Below, piece by piece: positions 1-7,809 of a DNA stretch of 64,000 nucleotides (the stretch's first letter is position 1; every line of letters begins with the position of its first letter). The stretch comes from Kutzneria viridogrisea (GTDB lineage Bacteria; Actinomycetota; Actinomycetes; Mycobacteriales; Pseudonocardiaceae), in the NCBI GenBank assembly GCA_014138725.1, contig JACJID010000005.1, positions 62,001 through 126,000 on the forward strand. Reading direction: 5' to 3'. The position numbers and the translations under genes are program-made. Below the pieces are notes generated by a model, which searched no databases, had not been told where the DNA came from, and saw only the letters and a program-made list of their open reading frames with translations.

Positions 1-6
1 GAAGTG

Positions 7-42
7 AGCCCGAACGACCGCCGGACGACGGAAGTTCGGGCT
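7..42 (-). terminator. Hairpin terminator downstream of the first minus-strand gene
   Basis: A 9-bp inverted repeat (AGCCCGAAC at 7-15, GTTCGGGCT at 34-42) lies directly after the minus-strand stop codon at 52-54. The position fits an intrinsic terminator, although no T-tract is obvious. Confidence 0.55.
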
Positions 43-51
43 TCGCGCTGT

Positions 52-597
52 CTAGAGCAGATCGGTGTCCACGCAGCGCACGACCAGCTTGGCGACTCGT
101 CGCCGCCAGTCACCTCCGCTACCGAAGCACCAGGCGACGGCATCGGGCACCCAGAGCAGCGGTTCCTCGTGCGGGCGCAGGTGCTCGTAGACCAGGCCGG
201 TCCGACGCGCGTGGTGGCCCATCGCGGTGCGGAGTACTCGCAGGTCGAGCCGATCACCGCTGGCCCGGCTCTCCAGCACCAGGCGCCGTGCGTTGGCCTC
301 GACCAGGTCGGCTACGAGGCCGCGTAGGCAGTTCTCCCGCGCGAGTTCGCCGGGCTCCTGACTGGTGTACATCGCGACCCGCAGCCCGAGGCACTCCAGC
401 CGCGCGATGATCTCGCGGCGGCGTGCGCATCCCTCGTCCTTGAAGTGGATCCGGCGCTGGCCACCCAGGCACAGGGAGCGCAGAGCTGTCCTGGTTCGTC
501 CCAGCTTGTCCGGCTGCATGTGGCTGGCGGCCAGGAAGTAGGTGGCTCCCCGGCGGGACTCGTCGACGAACACGTGCACGCTCACCGGGCCGATCAT
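52..597 (-). CDS. DUF3800-like protein
   Basis: A 181-residue protein of unknown function. The N-terminus has the FVDES-type strand (residues about 9-14) and the C-terminal part has a DAVAWCFG motif. Both recall the DUF3800 family, whose members look like an RNase H-type fold with acidic residues at strand ends; a nuclease role is an inference only. There is no signal peptide or membrane segment. The ATG at 597 is the first start in frame. It follows the glycolipid-binding-like gene by about 43 bp on the same strand, so the two may be cotranscribed. The family call is from motif recall, not a search. Confidence 0.6.
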   Translation of the reverse strand: MIGPVSVHVFVDESRRGATYFLAASHMQPDKLGRTRTALRSLCLGGQRRIHFKDEGCARRREIIARLECLGLRVAMYTSQEPGELARENCLRGLVADLVEANARRLVLESRASGDRLDLRVLRTAMGHHARRTGLVYEHLRPHEEPLLWVPDAVAWCFGSGGDWRRRVAKLVVRCVDTDLL

Positions 598-640
598 CCC
601 GCACCCGTCACGGAGTGCAGCGATCGGCCACGCAGAGCGA

Positions 641-1204
641 TCAGACCCGGCTGGCGAGCCCTGGGTAGTCGATGACCAGGCCGTCGGGGTCCACCGTCAG
701 GTCGTTGGCCGACTCGTCGCGCGCGAAGGACACCACGGAGCCGGTGTCGGACAACGAGACGGTCCGGTACCGCTCACGGACCAGTCGCACGGACAGGTCG
801 GGCAGGGACACCCAGACCACCGGCAGCTCGTGCTCCCCGGATTCGCGGTGCAGTCCGAGCCTGCGGATCGGTAAGGCGTTGAACAGAACGCTGCTCTCCA
901 CGTTGACGTCCACGGCGCCCTCGAACTCGCTGCGCTCGGCCCCACGCCCGCGGTCGACCAGCCAGACCCCGTCCTCGGTGCGGCTGATGGACACCTGCCG
1001 CTCGTCCTCGGCGGTGGCGCTGCGCAGCAACAGCCGGGACACCACCCCGTCCTCGCCGACGGACAGCTCGAACGAGGCGTTGTAGGCCTCGTGGTCGCCG
1101 GACCTGGCCGCGACCACGCGCCCGGACGCCTTGATCCGGCTCTCGGAGAGCACCAGCCGCGCCGACTCCAGGCGGGGGCCGGTGAGTGCCTGCCAGGTGA
1201 CCAT
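641..1204 (-). CDS. Putative glycolipid-binding domain protein (DUF1089-like)
   Basis: About 187 residues, beginning MVTWQAL at the ATG at 1204. A longer reading to 1285 adds a low-complexity leader and is less likely. The repeated beta-strand pattern (SARLVLSESRIKASG near the N-terminus, WLVDRG in the middle, DTGSVVSFARDE and DPDGLVIDYPGL at the end) matches the putative glycolipid-binding family (PF06475 type), a cytosolic beta-barrel-like fold of unknown physiological role. No transmembrane segment or catalytic motif is visible. The gene is upstream of the DUF3800-like gene on the same strand. Confidence 0.7.
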   Translation of the reverse strand: MVTWQALTGPRLESARLVLSESRIKASGRVVAARSGDHEAYNASFELSVGEDGVVSRLLLRSATAEDERQVSISRTEDGVWLVDRGRGAERSEFEGAVDVNVESSVLFNALPIRRLGLHRESGEHELPVVWVSLPDLSVRLVRERYRTVSLSDTGSVVSFARDESANDLTVDPDGLVIDYPGLASRV

Positions 1205-1370
1205 GATGGGACGCCTGCCGAGCGGGGCAGCGGGGTGGTTCCGCCCCTCGGAGGGGGTCCGCTCAGTGGTGTTCGGGAGGTTCACAGTCCACCTTCGGCC
1301 GTTGCTCGCGTCGTTTCAGACCTGACTTCGGAGCGTACCCAAACGGGTGCCCCGATCACACCGTCGACAG

Positions 1371-1410
1371 CACTGAGGGCCTCCCAACACAGCCCGGGAG
1401 GCCCTCAGTG
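1371..1410 (-). terminator. Strong hairpin terminator after the thioester adhesin gene
   Basis: A perfect 15-bp inverted repeat (CACTGAGGGCCTCCC at 1371-1385, complement at 1396-1410) with a 10-nt loop lies 18 bp past the stop of the adhesin gene. It should end that minus-strand transcript. Confidence 0.8.
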
Positions 1411-1428
1411 CTCAGTCGAGCGGGGTGA

Positions 1429-2682
1429 TCAGTTGGCCCTGCGGCGACGCACGAAGAACAGCGCGCCGACACCGGCACCGACCAGCACGACACCGGCCAC
1501 GATGGCCCCGATGACGGAGGCACCGGTGTAGGCCAGCGGGGTGTCGTTGGAGGCGGGCACCGGGACCGGCACCGGGGTGGTGGTGGTCACCGGGGTGCTG
1601 GGTGCGGGGGCGCTGGTGGTGGTGCTCGGCACCGGCGTGGTGGTGGTCACCACGGGGGCGACGGTCCAGTTCGCCTTGGCTTCCTGGTGCAGCTTCACGT
1701 CGGTGGGCTTGGCAACGATCAGCGACTGGGTCAGCGCGTTGCCCTTGGCGTCGGCGCCGACGAACAGGCGACCCGCCTTGAGGTGGGCCTCGGCGTCAAC
1801 GGAGAAGCCGCCGTTGCCCTCCTTGGCGTCGGCCGGGACCTTGACGTAGATCTCGGTGCCGTCGACGACCTTGTCGATCGCCTTGCCGTCCTTGTCGGTC
1901 AGGGTCACGCCGTTGGGCAGGTTCTTGCTCAGGTCCACCTTGCTCGCGGTGGTCTTGACCGTGAACGGCCCGATCAGCTCACCGGTCTTGCCGGTCTTCT
2001 CGCTGGGCAGCAGGGACAGGCCGGGGGTCGGCTCCTGCACCGCCTTGGCGTTCTTGAGCAGGTACTTGTACGCGGCGACCACGTCGGCACCGGCCTCGGC
2101 ACCGTTGTAGGGCGTGGCGTTGTTCTCGTCCAGGTCGGCACCGTCGGACAGGTGCCAGATCGCGGCCTGGGTGGCGGTGATCGCCTCGTGGGCGTTCAGG
2201 CCGTCGTGCAGCGTGCCGCCCGCCTTGGTGATGGCCGCGCCCAGCGCATCGGGGGTGACGTTCGGGTAGCTGTTCTGCAGCACCCAGTTGATCAGCTGGC
2301 TGTTCTGCTTGAAGCCGGGGGCACCGTGCTGCGAGGGGTCGTAGGGGTACTTGTCCCACGGCACCTCGGTCATCTTGACCTTGCCGTCGATCTCGACGTT
2401 CAGCTCGACGCAGTAGGTCAGGACGTTGGTGTTCTCGACCTTGAGCGGGATCAGGAGGGTCTGCTCGGTGGCGAACTTGTCGCCCTTGAGGACCACGTTG
2501 TAGCCGTGCGTCTCGTCCACGCTGGCCAGCGGGGTGTCGCGCTTGCCGTCACGCGGCTTGGCGTGCCCGTGGTTGTCCTTGCCATCGTCCGCGATGGCCA
2601 TCGGGGCCGCAGCGGCCATGAGGGCAACCGACGCACCGAGCACAGCTGCGCCCACACGGAGCGGGTGGAACCGGGATGCCAT
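1429..2682 (-). CDS. Thioester-domain (TQXA) surface protein with LAYTG sorting signal
   Basis: A 417-residue secreted, wall-anchored protein. Residues 1-31 are a Sec signal peptide. The TQXA/thioester domain follows: Cys91 in TYCVELN and Gln172 in ATQAAIWH are placed as the pair that forms the internal thioester in Gram-positive adhesins. A Thr/Pro-rich stalk (about 345-378) precedes LAYTG (383-387), a hydrophobic helix and an RRRR tail. LAXTG is the known recognition motif of class E sortases of high-GC actinobacteria. The probable role is covalent adhesion to a surface or host amine; the partner cannot be told. The gene is monocistronic, with its own terminator and a long upstream region. 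Confidence 0.88.
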   Translation of the reverse strand: MASRFHPLRVGAAVLGASVALMAAAAPMAIADDGKDNHGHAKPRDGKRDTPLASVDETHGYNVVLKGDKFATEQTLLIPLKVENTNVLTYCVELNVEIDGKVKMTEVPWDKYPYDPSQHGAPGFKQNSQLINWVLQNSYPNVTPDALGAAITKAGGTLHDGLNAHEAITATQAAIWHLSDGADLDENNATPYNGAEAGADVVAAYKYLLKNAKAVQEPTPGLSLLPSEKTGKTGELIGPFTVKTTASKVDLSKNLPNGVTLTDKDGKAIDKVVDGTEIYVKVPADAKEGNGGFSVDAEAHLKAGRLFVGADAKGNALTQSLIVAKPTDVKLHQEAKANWTVAPVVTTTTPVPSTTTSAPAPSTPVTTTTPVPVPVPASNDTPLAYTGASVIGAIVAGVVLVGAGVGALFFVRRRRAN

Positions 2683-3270
2683 GACTCTCCTTCAACCTGG
2701 CTAGCAGTGGTCCCCGACGGACTGCCTACTCAGCGGCGTTACACCAAGTTTCGAACGCCACACGAACTGATGTATTCGACCTCGCGGTGCTTACTCCGAA
2801 CGGCTCAGAAGTGGCGTTCGTGTAGCTCGCCAGCAAGGAATGCGGCGCCACAGTACTCGATAGGGTGAACGTCACGGGCAGTCGACCCGCCAACGATCAC
2901 CACAGGGCCTCCCACCTGTGGGAATCCACCTCCTGAACCGCCTCCTGGGAGCGCTCTCCACGCTCCACACGGGACGGTTGGACCCGAGCCACGCTCAGCA
3001 ATCACCGAGCGTGAGCGAAATGCGGTTCACGGCGCGCTCGGCCACGCATCATGCGGTCCACCACGGATCGATGTTTCCGCAGTTGGAAACGATTCAGTTA
3101 CAGCGAGCACCAGAGCTGCTTCAACAGTTCGCGATATGATCGTTATCCAACGGAGACCACTCCATTCGGGTGGTTACTCCGTTCGAGTTGCAAGATCGCG
3201 CGCGGCCGCGTCGTGAACATCACGTGTCCTCCGGGATGTTGAACCGGCCACCAATGGGGAAACTGAGCGG
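2683..3270. promoter_or_regulatory. Divergent intergenic region between adhesin and coaA
   Basis: No credible gene in 588 bp. The DNA is noticeably less GC-rich than its surroundings. It contains an inverted repeat CGAACGCCAC (2752-2761) and GTGGCGTTCG (2811-2820) about 50 nt apart, upstream of the adhesin start, which could be an operator or an mRNA leader stem. No clear -35/-10 pair could be assigned. Confidence 0.4.
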
Positions 3271-4197
3271 GTGACGCGCGTCCGCGACCTCAGCCCCTAC
3301 GTAGAACTGGGCCGTCAGCACTGGCGGGAACTGCGGGCCAGCACCCCGCTGAGCCTGACCTCCGAGGAACTGCAGCGGCTGCGCGGACTCGGCGAGCGCA
3401 TCTCGCTGGACGAGGTCGCCGACATCTACCTGCCGCTGTCCCGGCTGATCAACCTCCAGGTGGCGGCCAGGCAGCGGTTGCACGCGGCGACCACGACCTT
3501 CCTCGGCGAGGCGGCCGAGAAGGTGCCGTTCATCATCGGGGTGGCGGGCAGCGTCGCCGTGGGCAAGTCCACCACCGCCCGCATCCTGCAAGCCCTGCTG
3601 GCGCGCTGGCCGGACCACCCCAGGGTGGACCTGCTGACCACGGACGGCTTCCTGTACCCCAACGCCGAGCTGGAGAGGCGCGGGCTGATGACCCGCAAGG
3701 GCTTCCCGGAGAGCTACGACCGCCGCGCGCTGGTCCGCTTCGTCGCGGACGTGAAGGCGGGGGCGCACGCGGTGGAGGCCCCGGTCTACTCACACCTGAG
3801 CTACGACATCGTGCCCGACGTGCGCCAGGTCGTCCGGCAGCCGGACATCCTGATCGTGGAGGGGTTGAACGTGTTGCAGCCCGGTTCCCGGCTGGCGGTC
3901 TCCGACCTGTTCGACTTCTCCATCTACGTGGACGCGCACATCGACAACATCCGCCAGTGGTACGTGCAGCGCTTCCTCGCGCTGCGGCACACCGCGTTCT
4001 CCAACCCGGCCTCGTTCTTCCACCGGTACGCCACGCTGACCGACGAGGAGGCCGTACAGCGGGCGACCCAGATCTGGACCGAGATCAACGAGCCGAACCT
4101 GCTCAGCAACATCCGGCCGACCAGGGGCCGCGCCGCGCTGGTGCTGCGCAAGGACTCCGACCACTCGATCAGCCGGGTCCGGATGCGCAAGCTCTGA
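3271..4197 (+). CDS. coaA: Type I pantothenate kinase
   Basis: A 308-residue cytosolic kinase that phosphorylates pantothenate with ATP, the first committed step of coenzyme A synthesis. The Walker A loop [12 protein letters not shown] lies at about 90-101. [17 protein letters not shown] and [11 protein letters not shown], which line the pantothenate pocket in the CoaA family, follow in order, as does [10 protein letters not shown]. The length is normal for the family. The start is GTG ([10 protein letters not shown]), the first codon that gives a typical N-terminus. The gene stands alone, with a long upstream region and a dispersed repeat immediately after its stop. Confidence 0.96.
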   Translation: MTRVRDLSPYVELGRQHWRELRASTPLSLTSEELQRLRGLGERISLDEVADIYLPLSRLINLQVAARQRLHAATTTFLGEAAEKVPFIIGVAGSVAVGKSTTARILQALLARWPDHPRVDLLTTDGFLYPNAELERRGLMTRKGFPESYDRRALVRFVADVKAGAHAVEAPVYSHLSYDIVPDVRQVVRQPDILIVEGLNVLQPGSRLAVSDLFDFSIYVDAHIDNIRQWYVQRFLALRHTAFSNPASFFHRYATLTDEEAVQRATQIWTEINEPNLLSNIRPTRGRAALVLRKDSDHSISRVRMRKL

Positions 4198-4316
4198 GTT
4201 GTGCACACCCGCCGAGTTGTCCACATCTGGATCTTCAGCAAGATCAACTGTCGGGGGTGGGCGGTAGACTGGTGACGGGGTCGCCCCCCTGGGAGTGGCG
4301 GGGGATGCACTAGTCG
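4198..4316. repeat. Dispersed intergenic element, copy A, with two DnaA-box-like 9-mers
   Basis: It fills the space between the convergent coaA and LysR stop codons. It has TTGTGCACA (4199-4207) and TTGTCCACA (4217-4225), 18 bp apart, then a shared GGTAGACTGG segment and a GC-rich end that repeats CGCCCCCCTG and GGAGTGGCGGGGG. The same order of motifs occurs at 24502-24627. TTGTCCACA equals the known actinobacterial DnaA-box consensus. Confidence 0.6.
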
Positions 4317-5219
4317 TTACGACTTGTCCCAGCCCGCGGCGACCTGCTCGCAGGCGGTGGCCAGGGCGTCGAGCACCACGGGCAGCAGGGGATTGGTGTT
4401 GCTGGGGCGGTGCAGGGCGAGGATCCGGCGGTGGGCCGCGGGCTCCGGCAAGGGTCGCACGACCAGGCCGGTGTCGTGCTCCAGCGCCAGCTTGGGCACG
4501 ACGGCGACGCCGAGCCCCCGGCGAACCAGCTCGCAGACGACTCCGTAGTCGTTGCTGCGCAAGGTGATCCGTGGCGCGAACCCGGCCGCGGCGCAGAGGC
4601 GTTCCAGGGAGCGGGCGCCCGCGGTGTCGGCACGGGTGCAGATCCAGTGCTCGGGTCCGGCCTCGGTCAGCGAGCCGATCTCGCGGCCCGCGGCGGCGAT
4701 GAGCACCAACGGTTCGGCCAGCAACGGGGTCTGCACGAGCTCGGCGGGCCAGCTACGGGGATCCAGGTCGTAGCCGAAGACCACGGCGGCGTCCCGCTCG
4801 CCGTCCAGCACGGAGGCGAGCACCTCGTCCGGTTCGCCCTCGTCCAGCAACACGTCCACCCCCGGCCTGCGGTGCACCACGGCAGCCAGCGCCGCGGACA
4901 TGACGCGCGCGTTGGCGGTGGCGAAGCTGGCCAGCCGCAGGGTGCCCGCCTCACCGCGGGTCAGCGCACGGACCTCGTGCTCCAGCTCGGACAGCGCGGC
5001 GAGGGCGTGCCTGCTCAGCACCGCCAGCCGCTGCGCGACGGCGGTCGGCCGCACGCTGCGCGCGGAGCGCTCGAACAGCTGGGCGCCGACAGCGCGTTCC
5101 AGCATGGCGATCTGCTGGGACACGGCCGAGGTGGTGTAGCCCAGCACCCGCGCGGCCTCGGCGAACGACCCCGACCGCACCGCTTCGGTGAGCGTGCGCA
5201 GGTGGATGGGGTTGAGCAT
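4317..5219 (-). CDS. LysR-family transcriptional regulator
   Basis: A 300-residue DNA-binding regulator. The N-terminal winged helix-turn-helix (HLRTLTEAVRSGSFAEAARV, about 6-25, then TTSAVSQQIAMLE) is classic LysR, followed by a periplasmic-binding-protein-like effector domain. The ATG at 5219 gives the standard LysR start (MLNPIHL); the reading frame is open further upstream but that part overlaps the oxidase gene. It lies 11 bp after the FAD oxidase stop on the same strand, so it is probably cotranscribed with that oxidase and may regulate it. The effector is unknown. Confidence 0.88.
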   Translation of the reverse strand: MLNPIHLRTLTEAVRSGSFAEAARVLGYTTSAVSQQIAMLERAVGAQLFERSARSVRPTAVAQRLAVLSRHALAALSELEHEVRALTRGEAGTLRLASFATANARVMSAALAAVVHRRPGVDVLLDEGEPDEVLASVLDGERDAAVVFGYDLDPRSWPAELVQTPLLAEPLVLIAAAGREIGSLTEAGPEHWICTRADTAGARSLERLCAAAGFAPRITLRSNDYGVVCELVRRGLGVAVVPKLALEHDTGLVVRPLPEPAAHRRILALHRPSNTNPLLPVVLDALATACEQVAAGWDKS

Positions 5220-5230
5220 GACAACCGAGG

Positions 5231-6373
5231 TTAGACGCAGTTGAGCTCCGGGCGCTGGGTGCTCGCGGCGAACCGCTGCGCGGACATGGCGGACACGTCC
5301 ACCACCGGCCGGTGCCCGAGCACCAGGTCGCGCAGCACCTCGCCGACCGCGGGGCCCTGGAGGAAGCCGTGCCCGGAGAAGCCGGTGGCGTAGAGGAACC
5401 GGCTCACCGCGGCCGCCTCGCCGATCATCGCGTTGTGGTCGGGGCTCATCTCGTACAGCCCGGCCCAGCGGTGCGCGATGCCGACCTCGGACAGGGCGGG
5501 TGCCCGCCGCGCGATGGCCTCGGCCAGCCTGGGCAGCCAGGCCTCGTCGGGACTGAGCAGGAAACCGGGTTCCTGCTCGGGATCGGACATGCCTACCAGC
5601 AGGCCCCTGCCCTCCTCGTGGAAGTAGAACGTCGTGCCGAAGTCGATGGTCATCGGCAGGCCGGGCGGCAGGTCGGCGATCGGCTCGGTGACCACGATCT
5701 GCCTGCGCAGCGGCACAACGGGCAGGTCGATGCCGACCATCTCGCCCACGGCTGCCGACCAGGCCCCGCTGGCGCACACCACGACCGAGGTCATGACGCG
5801 GCCCTGGTCGGTGCGGACGGCGGTGATCCGGCCGTCCTGGACCTCGATGCCGGTGGCCGCGCGGCGCTGGCGGATCCGGGCGCCGTGCGCGCGGGCTCCT
5901 CGCGCGTAGCCCTGCACCACGGCCTCCGGCGTGCAGTGGCCGTCAGTCGGCGAATAGGCGGCGGCGAGCAGCCCCTCCGCCGCGACCAGCGGGGACAGCT
6001 CGCGCGCCTCCGCCACGGTGAGCATCCGGCTGGGCACGCCCATCTCGTTCTGCAGCACCACGTTCCGCTCGAACGCCGTCACGTGCTCGGGGTCGTCGAG
6101 CAGGAACAGGTACCCGTTCTGCCGCAGGTCGATCTCGCCGCCGGGCCGCTGGCCGAAGCGCTCGAAGGCGGCCAGCCCGCGCTGGCCCAGTGCGATGTTC
6201 ACCGGGTCGGAGAACTGGGCACGCACCCCGCCCGCGGCACGGCAGGTGCTGCCCGCGCCCAGCTCGTCGCGTTCCAGCAGCAGCACGTCCACGCCCGCCT
6301 CGGCGAGGTGGAAGGCCGCCGACAGGCCGACGACCCCGCCTCCGATGACGACCACCTCGGCTCGCTCGTCCAT
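5231..6373 (-). CDS. FAD-dependent amine/amino-acid oxidoreductase (DAO, SoxB-like)
   Basis: A 380-residue flavoenzyme of the D-amino-acid-oxidase fold. The dinucleotide-binding GGGVVGLSAAFHLA motif is at about 11-24 with the ribose-binding glutamate at LLLERDE. GAGSTCRAAGGVRAQFSD resembles the flavin-contact loop of sarcosine oxidase beta subunits, and the C-terminal GFSGHGFLQGPAVGE loop is typical of this subgroup. It should oxidise a secondary or primary amine such as sarcosine, proline or glycine derivatives; the substrate is unresolved. No alpha, gamma or delta SoxB partners are nearby, so it would be a single-subunit enzyme. It is the first gene of a pair with LysR. Confidence 0.82.
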   Translation of the reverse strand: MDERAEVVVIGGGVVGLSAAFHLAEAGVDVLLLERDELGAGSTCRAAGGVRAQFSDPVNIALGQRGLAAFERFGQRPGGEIDLRQNGYLFLLDDPEHVTAFERNVVLQNEMGVPSRMLTVAEARELSPLVAAEGLLAAAYSPTDGHCTPEAVVQGYARGARAHGARIRQRRAATGIEVQDGRITAVRTDQGRVMTSVVVCASGAWSAAVGEMVGIDLPVVPLRRQIVVTEPIADLPPGLPMTIDFGTTFYFHEEGRGLLVGMSDPEQEPGFLLSPDEAWLPRLAEAIARRAPALSEVGIAHRWAGLYEMSPDHNAMIGEAAAVSRFLYATGFSGHGFLQGPAVGEVLRDLVLGHRPVVDVSAMSAQRFAASTQRPELNCV

Positions 6374-6448
6374 CAGCCCAAGGTAGGGCTGCCCAGCAGC
6401 GGTGGGACATCGCGACTTCGTGCTGCTGAGCGCCAGCGATCGTGGGGC

Positions 6449-6754
6449 TCAGACCAGGATCGCGGCCACCACTCCCGCGAGGGCGCCGAGCACCGCGCAC
6501 AGCGCGCCGGACAGCCGGGGCATGGTCCGGCCGGGGACGCGGCACAGGATCAGGGCGCCAAGCTGGGACACCGCCAGCGCGGCGAGCACGAGCGCGCCCA
6601 CGGAGAGCAGCCCGCCGGAGACGAAGCCCTCGGGCAGGTGCGGGAAGGCCATCGCCCCGGCGACGATGATCGACAGCCAGATCGAGGCCGCCGGTCCCAC
6701 GCACACCACGACCACGAGCAGGGCGATCCAGTGGGTCGCGCGATTGCCGATCAC
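6449..6754 (-). CDS. Small integral membrane protein
   Basis: A 101-residue protein with about three hydrophobic helices (roughly 8-35, 47-70 and 80-101) and no recognisable domain. GRTMPRLSGAL between helices 2 and 3 is a short positively charged loop. I do not recognise the family. It is separated from the FAD oxidase gene by about 75 bp on the same strand, so it could lie upstream in the same transcript. The start is the ATG at 6754. Confidence 0.6.
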   Translation of the reverse strand: MIGNRATHWIALLVVVVCVGPAASIWLSIIVAGAMAFPHLPEGFVSGGLLSVGALVLAALAVSQLGALILCRVPGRTMPRLSGALCAVLGALAGVVAAILV

Positions 6755-7010
6755 CGGCCCACGGTATCCGTGCTACGGGTGTGGCGAGGTGCCCAATCCC
6801 CGCCACACCCGTGGCCTCGCGCGCCCGGTCAAGCAGCAGTCATCACTGTGGCAGGGGTCTTCTCCACTCCAGGGCGAACCTTGCTGCACCCGATCCGGTG
6901 ACCTGTTCAACAATCCGACATGGGCACAGTTGAACGTTGTTGACCTTCGGGGTTGACTTGGTCTGGTGTCCGCCTGGGTTCATCCGGCGACCGAGCCACC
7001 CACGGCGTGC
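6755..7010. promoter_or_regulatory. Divergent region upstream of the GntR gene
   Basis: No gene. About 6776-6812 holds a 12-bp stem-loop (ACGGGTGTGGCG with its complement). Further on is an inverted repeat GTTCAAC (6905-6911) and GTTGAAC (6929-6935), a plausible autoregulatory GntR operator. The dispersed palindrome annotated separately follows at 7011-7059. Confidence 0.4.
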
Positions 7011-7059
7011 CGTGAAGGTGCCCTTCGCGACGTTCAACGTCCTGAAGGTGCCCTTCACG
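7011..7059. repeat. Dispersed GAAGGTGCCCTTC palindromic element, copy 1
   Basis: Two GAAGGTGCCCTTC arms (within 7011-7026 and 7044-7059) flank the core GACGTTCAACGTC (7029-7041), itself a palindrome. The element is related to the copy at 56053-56105, where the arms are perfectly inverted. It lies about 55 bp upstream of the GntR start. Confidence 0.7.
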
Positions 7060-7113
7060 CCACCTCGCGGCACGGACTCGGCGCCCGCGGCGGCGGTACG
7101 AGGAGGGAACGTC

Positions 7114-7809
7114 GTGGCCGAGCTGAGCGGTGGGCCGGTGGAGCTGCTTGCGGCCGACCGGGGGCAGCTGGAGCGGGTGAGCACGGCCGAGCGGGTGGCC
7201 GACGTGCTGCGCACCCGGATCATCGTCGGCGACCTGCCGCCGGGCACGAGGCTGTCCGAGGAGGCGATCGGCTCGGCGCTGGGGGTCTCCCGCAACACCC
7301 TGCGCGAGGCGTTCCGGCTGCTCACCCACGAGCGGCTGCTGGCGCACGAGCTCAACCGCGGCGTGTTCGTGCGGACGTTGACCGAGCAGGACGTCACCGA
7401 CCTGTACCGGCTGCGCAAGGTCGTGGAGTGCGGGGCGCTGCGCTACGCCGTGCTCGGTGAGCAGGAGCTGGCCGCGGTGCGGGCGGTGGTGCAGGACGCG
7501 GTGCGCGCCGCCGAGCGGGCGGACTGGGTCGCGGTCGGCACCCACAACCTGCGCTTCCACCAGGCCCTGTGCGCGCTAGCGGGCAGCCCGAGGGTGGACG
7601 AGATGATGCGCGGGATCCTGGCCGAGCTGCGGCTGGTGTTCCACGTGATGGGCGACCCGCGGCGCTTCCACGAGCCCTACATCACGCGCAACGGGGAGAT
7701 CGTGGAGGTGCTGGCCAGCGGGGACCAGGCCGGGGCCGAGCGCATGCTCGCCGTCTACCTGGACGAGGCCGAGCAGCAGCTCACCGAGGGCTATCGGCAA
7801 CACGTCTGA
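7114..7809 (+). CDS. GntR-family (FadR/FCD) transcriptional regulator
   Basis: About 231 residues. The start is GTG at 7114, chosen because a perfect AGGAGG (7101-7106) sits 7 nt upstream; the frame is open back to 6937 but has no such signal. The winged helix (ERVADVLRTRIIVGDLPPGT, then LSEEAIGSALGVSRNTLREAFRLL) is followed by an all-helical FCD ligand domain with the metal/ligand-type histidines (HNLRFHQAL, then HVM). It probably controls the lyase operon it converges on. The two genes overlap tail to tail by 29 bp. Confidence 0.9.
   Translation: MAELSGGPVELLAADRGQLERVSTAERVADVLRTRIIVGDLPPGTRLSEEAIGSALGVSRNTLREAFRLLTHERLLAHELNRGVFVRTLTEQDVTDLYRLRKVVECGALRYAVLGEQELAAVRAVVQDAVRAAERADWVAVGTHNLRFHQALCALAGSPRVDEMMRGILAELRLVFHVMGDPRRFHEPYITRNGEIVEVLASGDQAGAERMLAVYLDEAEQQLTEGYRQHV

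Noticed and set aside
4198-4316. Chromosomal replication origin from DnaA-box-like motifs
   Set aside because: Only two boxes per copy, in two places, and no dnaA, dnaN, gyrB or parAB nearby.
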